64,000 nucleotides of DNA, from NCBI GenBank assembly GCA_001870995.2, contig MLAV02000004.1:248001-312000 (forward strand). Direction: 5' to 3'. Positions 63,921 through 64,000 of the stretch are shown here, piece after piece. The position numbers were made by a program, and so were the translations under genes. The DNA is from Chitinophaga sp. CB10 (GTDB lineage: Bacteria; Bacteroidota; Bacteroidia; Chitinophagales; Chitinophagaceae). The stretch's first letter is position 1; each line of letters starts with the position of its first letter. The notes under the pieces are model-generated. The model searched no databases. It saw nothing but the letters and a program-made list of their open reading frames with translations, and was not told where the DNA came from.

Positions 63921-64000
63921 TTACATCGTAATGGTCCCTTTGTCCAACTCTTCGTAGGAGGAGTTTTTGCTGATAAATTCGGGCACCAGTTTTTTCATGC
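63921..64000 (-). CDS. 3' end of a probable CapD-like nucleotide-sugar dehydratase
   Basis: The last 25 codons before a TAA at 63921 read MKKLVPEFISKNSSYEELDK followed by a short tail. This resembles the C-terminus of Bacteroidota polysaccharide biosynthesis proteins of the CapD/WbpM-like nucleoside-diphosphate sugar 4,6-dehydratase family (K-x-LVPE-[FY]-IS-x-NS pattern). Most of the gene lies right of the window, so the assignment is tentative. 83 nt separate it from the OPX start. Confidence 0.5.
   Translation of the reverse strand, partial: MKKLVPEFISKNSSYEELDKGTITM

Noticed and set aside
1..64000. CRISPR arrays, intact IS elements, prophage, tRNA and rRNA genes
   Set aside because: No regularly spaced repeats, transposase, integrase, phage structural gene or tRNA T-loop signal was seen by eye; a tRNAscan/ISfinder run would be needed for a strict negative.

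Overview
This 64 kb window is chromosomal DNA from a Bacteroidota bacterium, most likely a Chitinophagaceae member related to Chitinophaga. The lineage signs are type IX secretion (T9SS) sorting domains of both type A (pappalysin-like peptidase) and type B (SprB-repeat-like protein), a bacillithiol enzyme (BshC), a futalosine-pathway menaquinone enzyme (MqnE), TAnnTTTG-type -7 promoter boxes, generally weak Shine-Dalgarno sequences and a bacterial terpene synthase. The genus is an inference; no rRNA or tRNA gene was seen.

Layout. 0-8 kb (+): dnaE cut by the left window edge, trxA with a perfect terminator, then a tight set of a secreted M43 peptidase, mqnE and a DUF192 lipoprotein. 8-12.6 kb (-): an FMN-binding glutamate-synthase-like protein and a lipoprotein sugar-dehydrogenase/cytochrome c fusion. 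12.7-20.7 kb: a concentrative nucleoside transporter, DUF4259, smc, and a FUSC-type membrane protein divergent from smc. 20.65-21.05 kb: a gene-free convergent gap with a GC-rich foldable block. 21-30.4 kb (-): a UvrA2-like ATPase, a beta-barrel protein, bshC, and the glgA-glgC-GH130 operon. 30.5-34.4 kb (+): a DUF72 protein and a large FAD/Fe-S oxidoreductase. 34.5-41 kb (-): an operon of TolC, membrane-fusion protein, RND pump and a methyltransferase. 41-42.9 kb (+): a TMEM175-like channel and a DUF2157 membrane protein. 43-44.8 kb (-): a class I terpene synthase, a remnant of what looks like a flavin oxidoreductase, a tiny CxxC/CxxC ORF and idi. 45-46.3 kb (+): free-methionine-R-sulfoxide reductase and a CpsB-type phosphatase.

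46.3-64 kb (-) is one long, tightly packed surface-polysaccharide operon running in from beyond the right edge. In transcription order it holds the C-terminus of a probable CapD-like nucleotide-sugar dehydratase, an OPX/Wza lipoprotein, a Wzc tyrosine autokinase, a UDP-HexNAc 6-dehydrogenase (WbpO/TviB type), a UDP-HexNAc(A) 4-epimerase (WbpP/TviC type), a Wzx flippase, an ATP-grasp enzyme, a Wzy/O-antigen-ligase-like protein, three GT4 glycosyltransferases, a parallel beta-helix protein, an NAD-dependent epimerase/reductase, a WecA/WbpL-like lipid-carrier transferase, a PglD/NeuD-like acetyltransferase and a T9SS type B protein. Together they predict Wzx/Wzy-dependent export of a polymer containing HexNAc uronic acid, started by a WbpL-like enzyme on an amino-deoxy sugar.

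The parts most worth following up are the terpene synthase/idi locus with its gene remnant, the ATP-grasp enzyme translationally coupled between wzx and wzy genes, the glgA-glgC-GH130 operon, the methyltransferase coupled to the RND pump, and the structured gene-free block at about 20.7 kb. No CRISPR array, intact insertion sequence, prophage or recognisable defence system was found.
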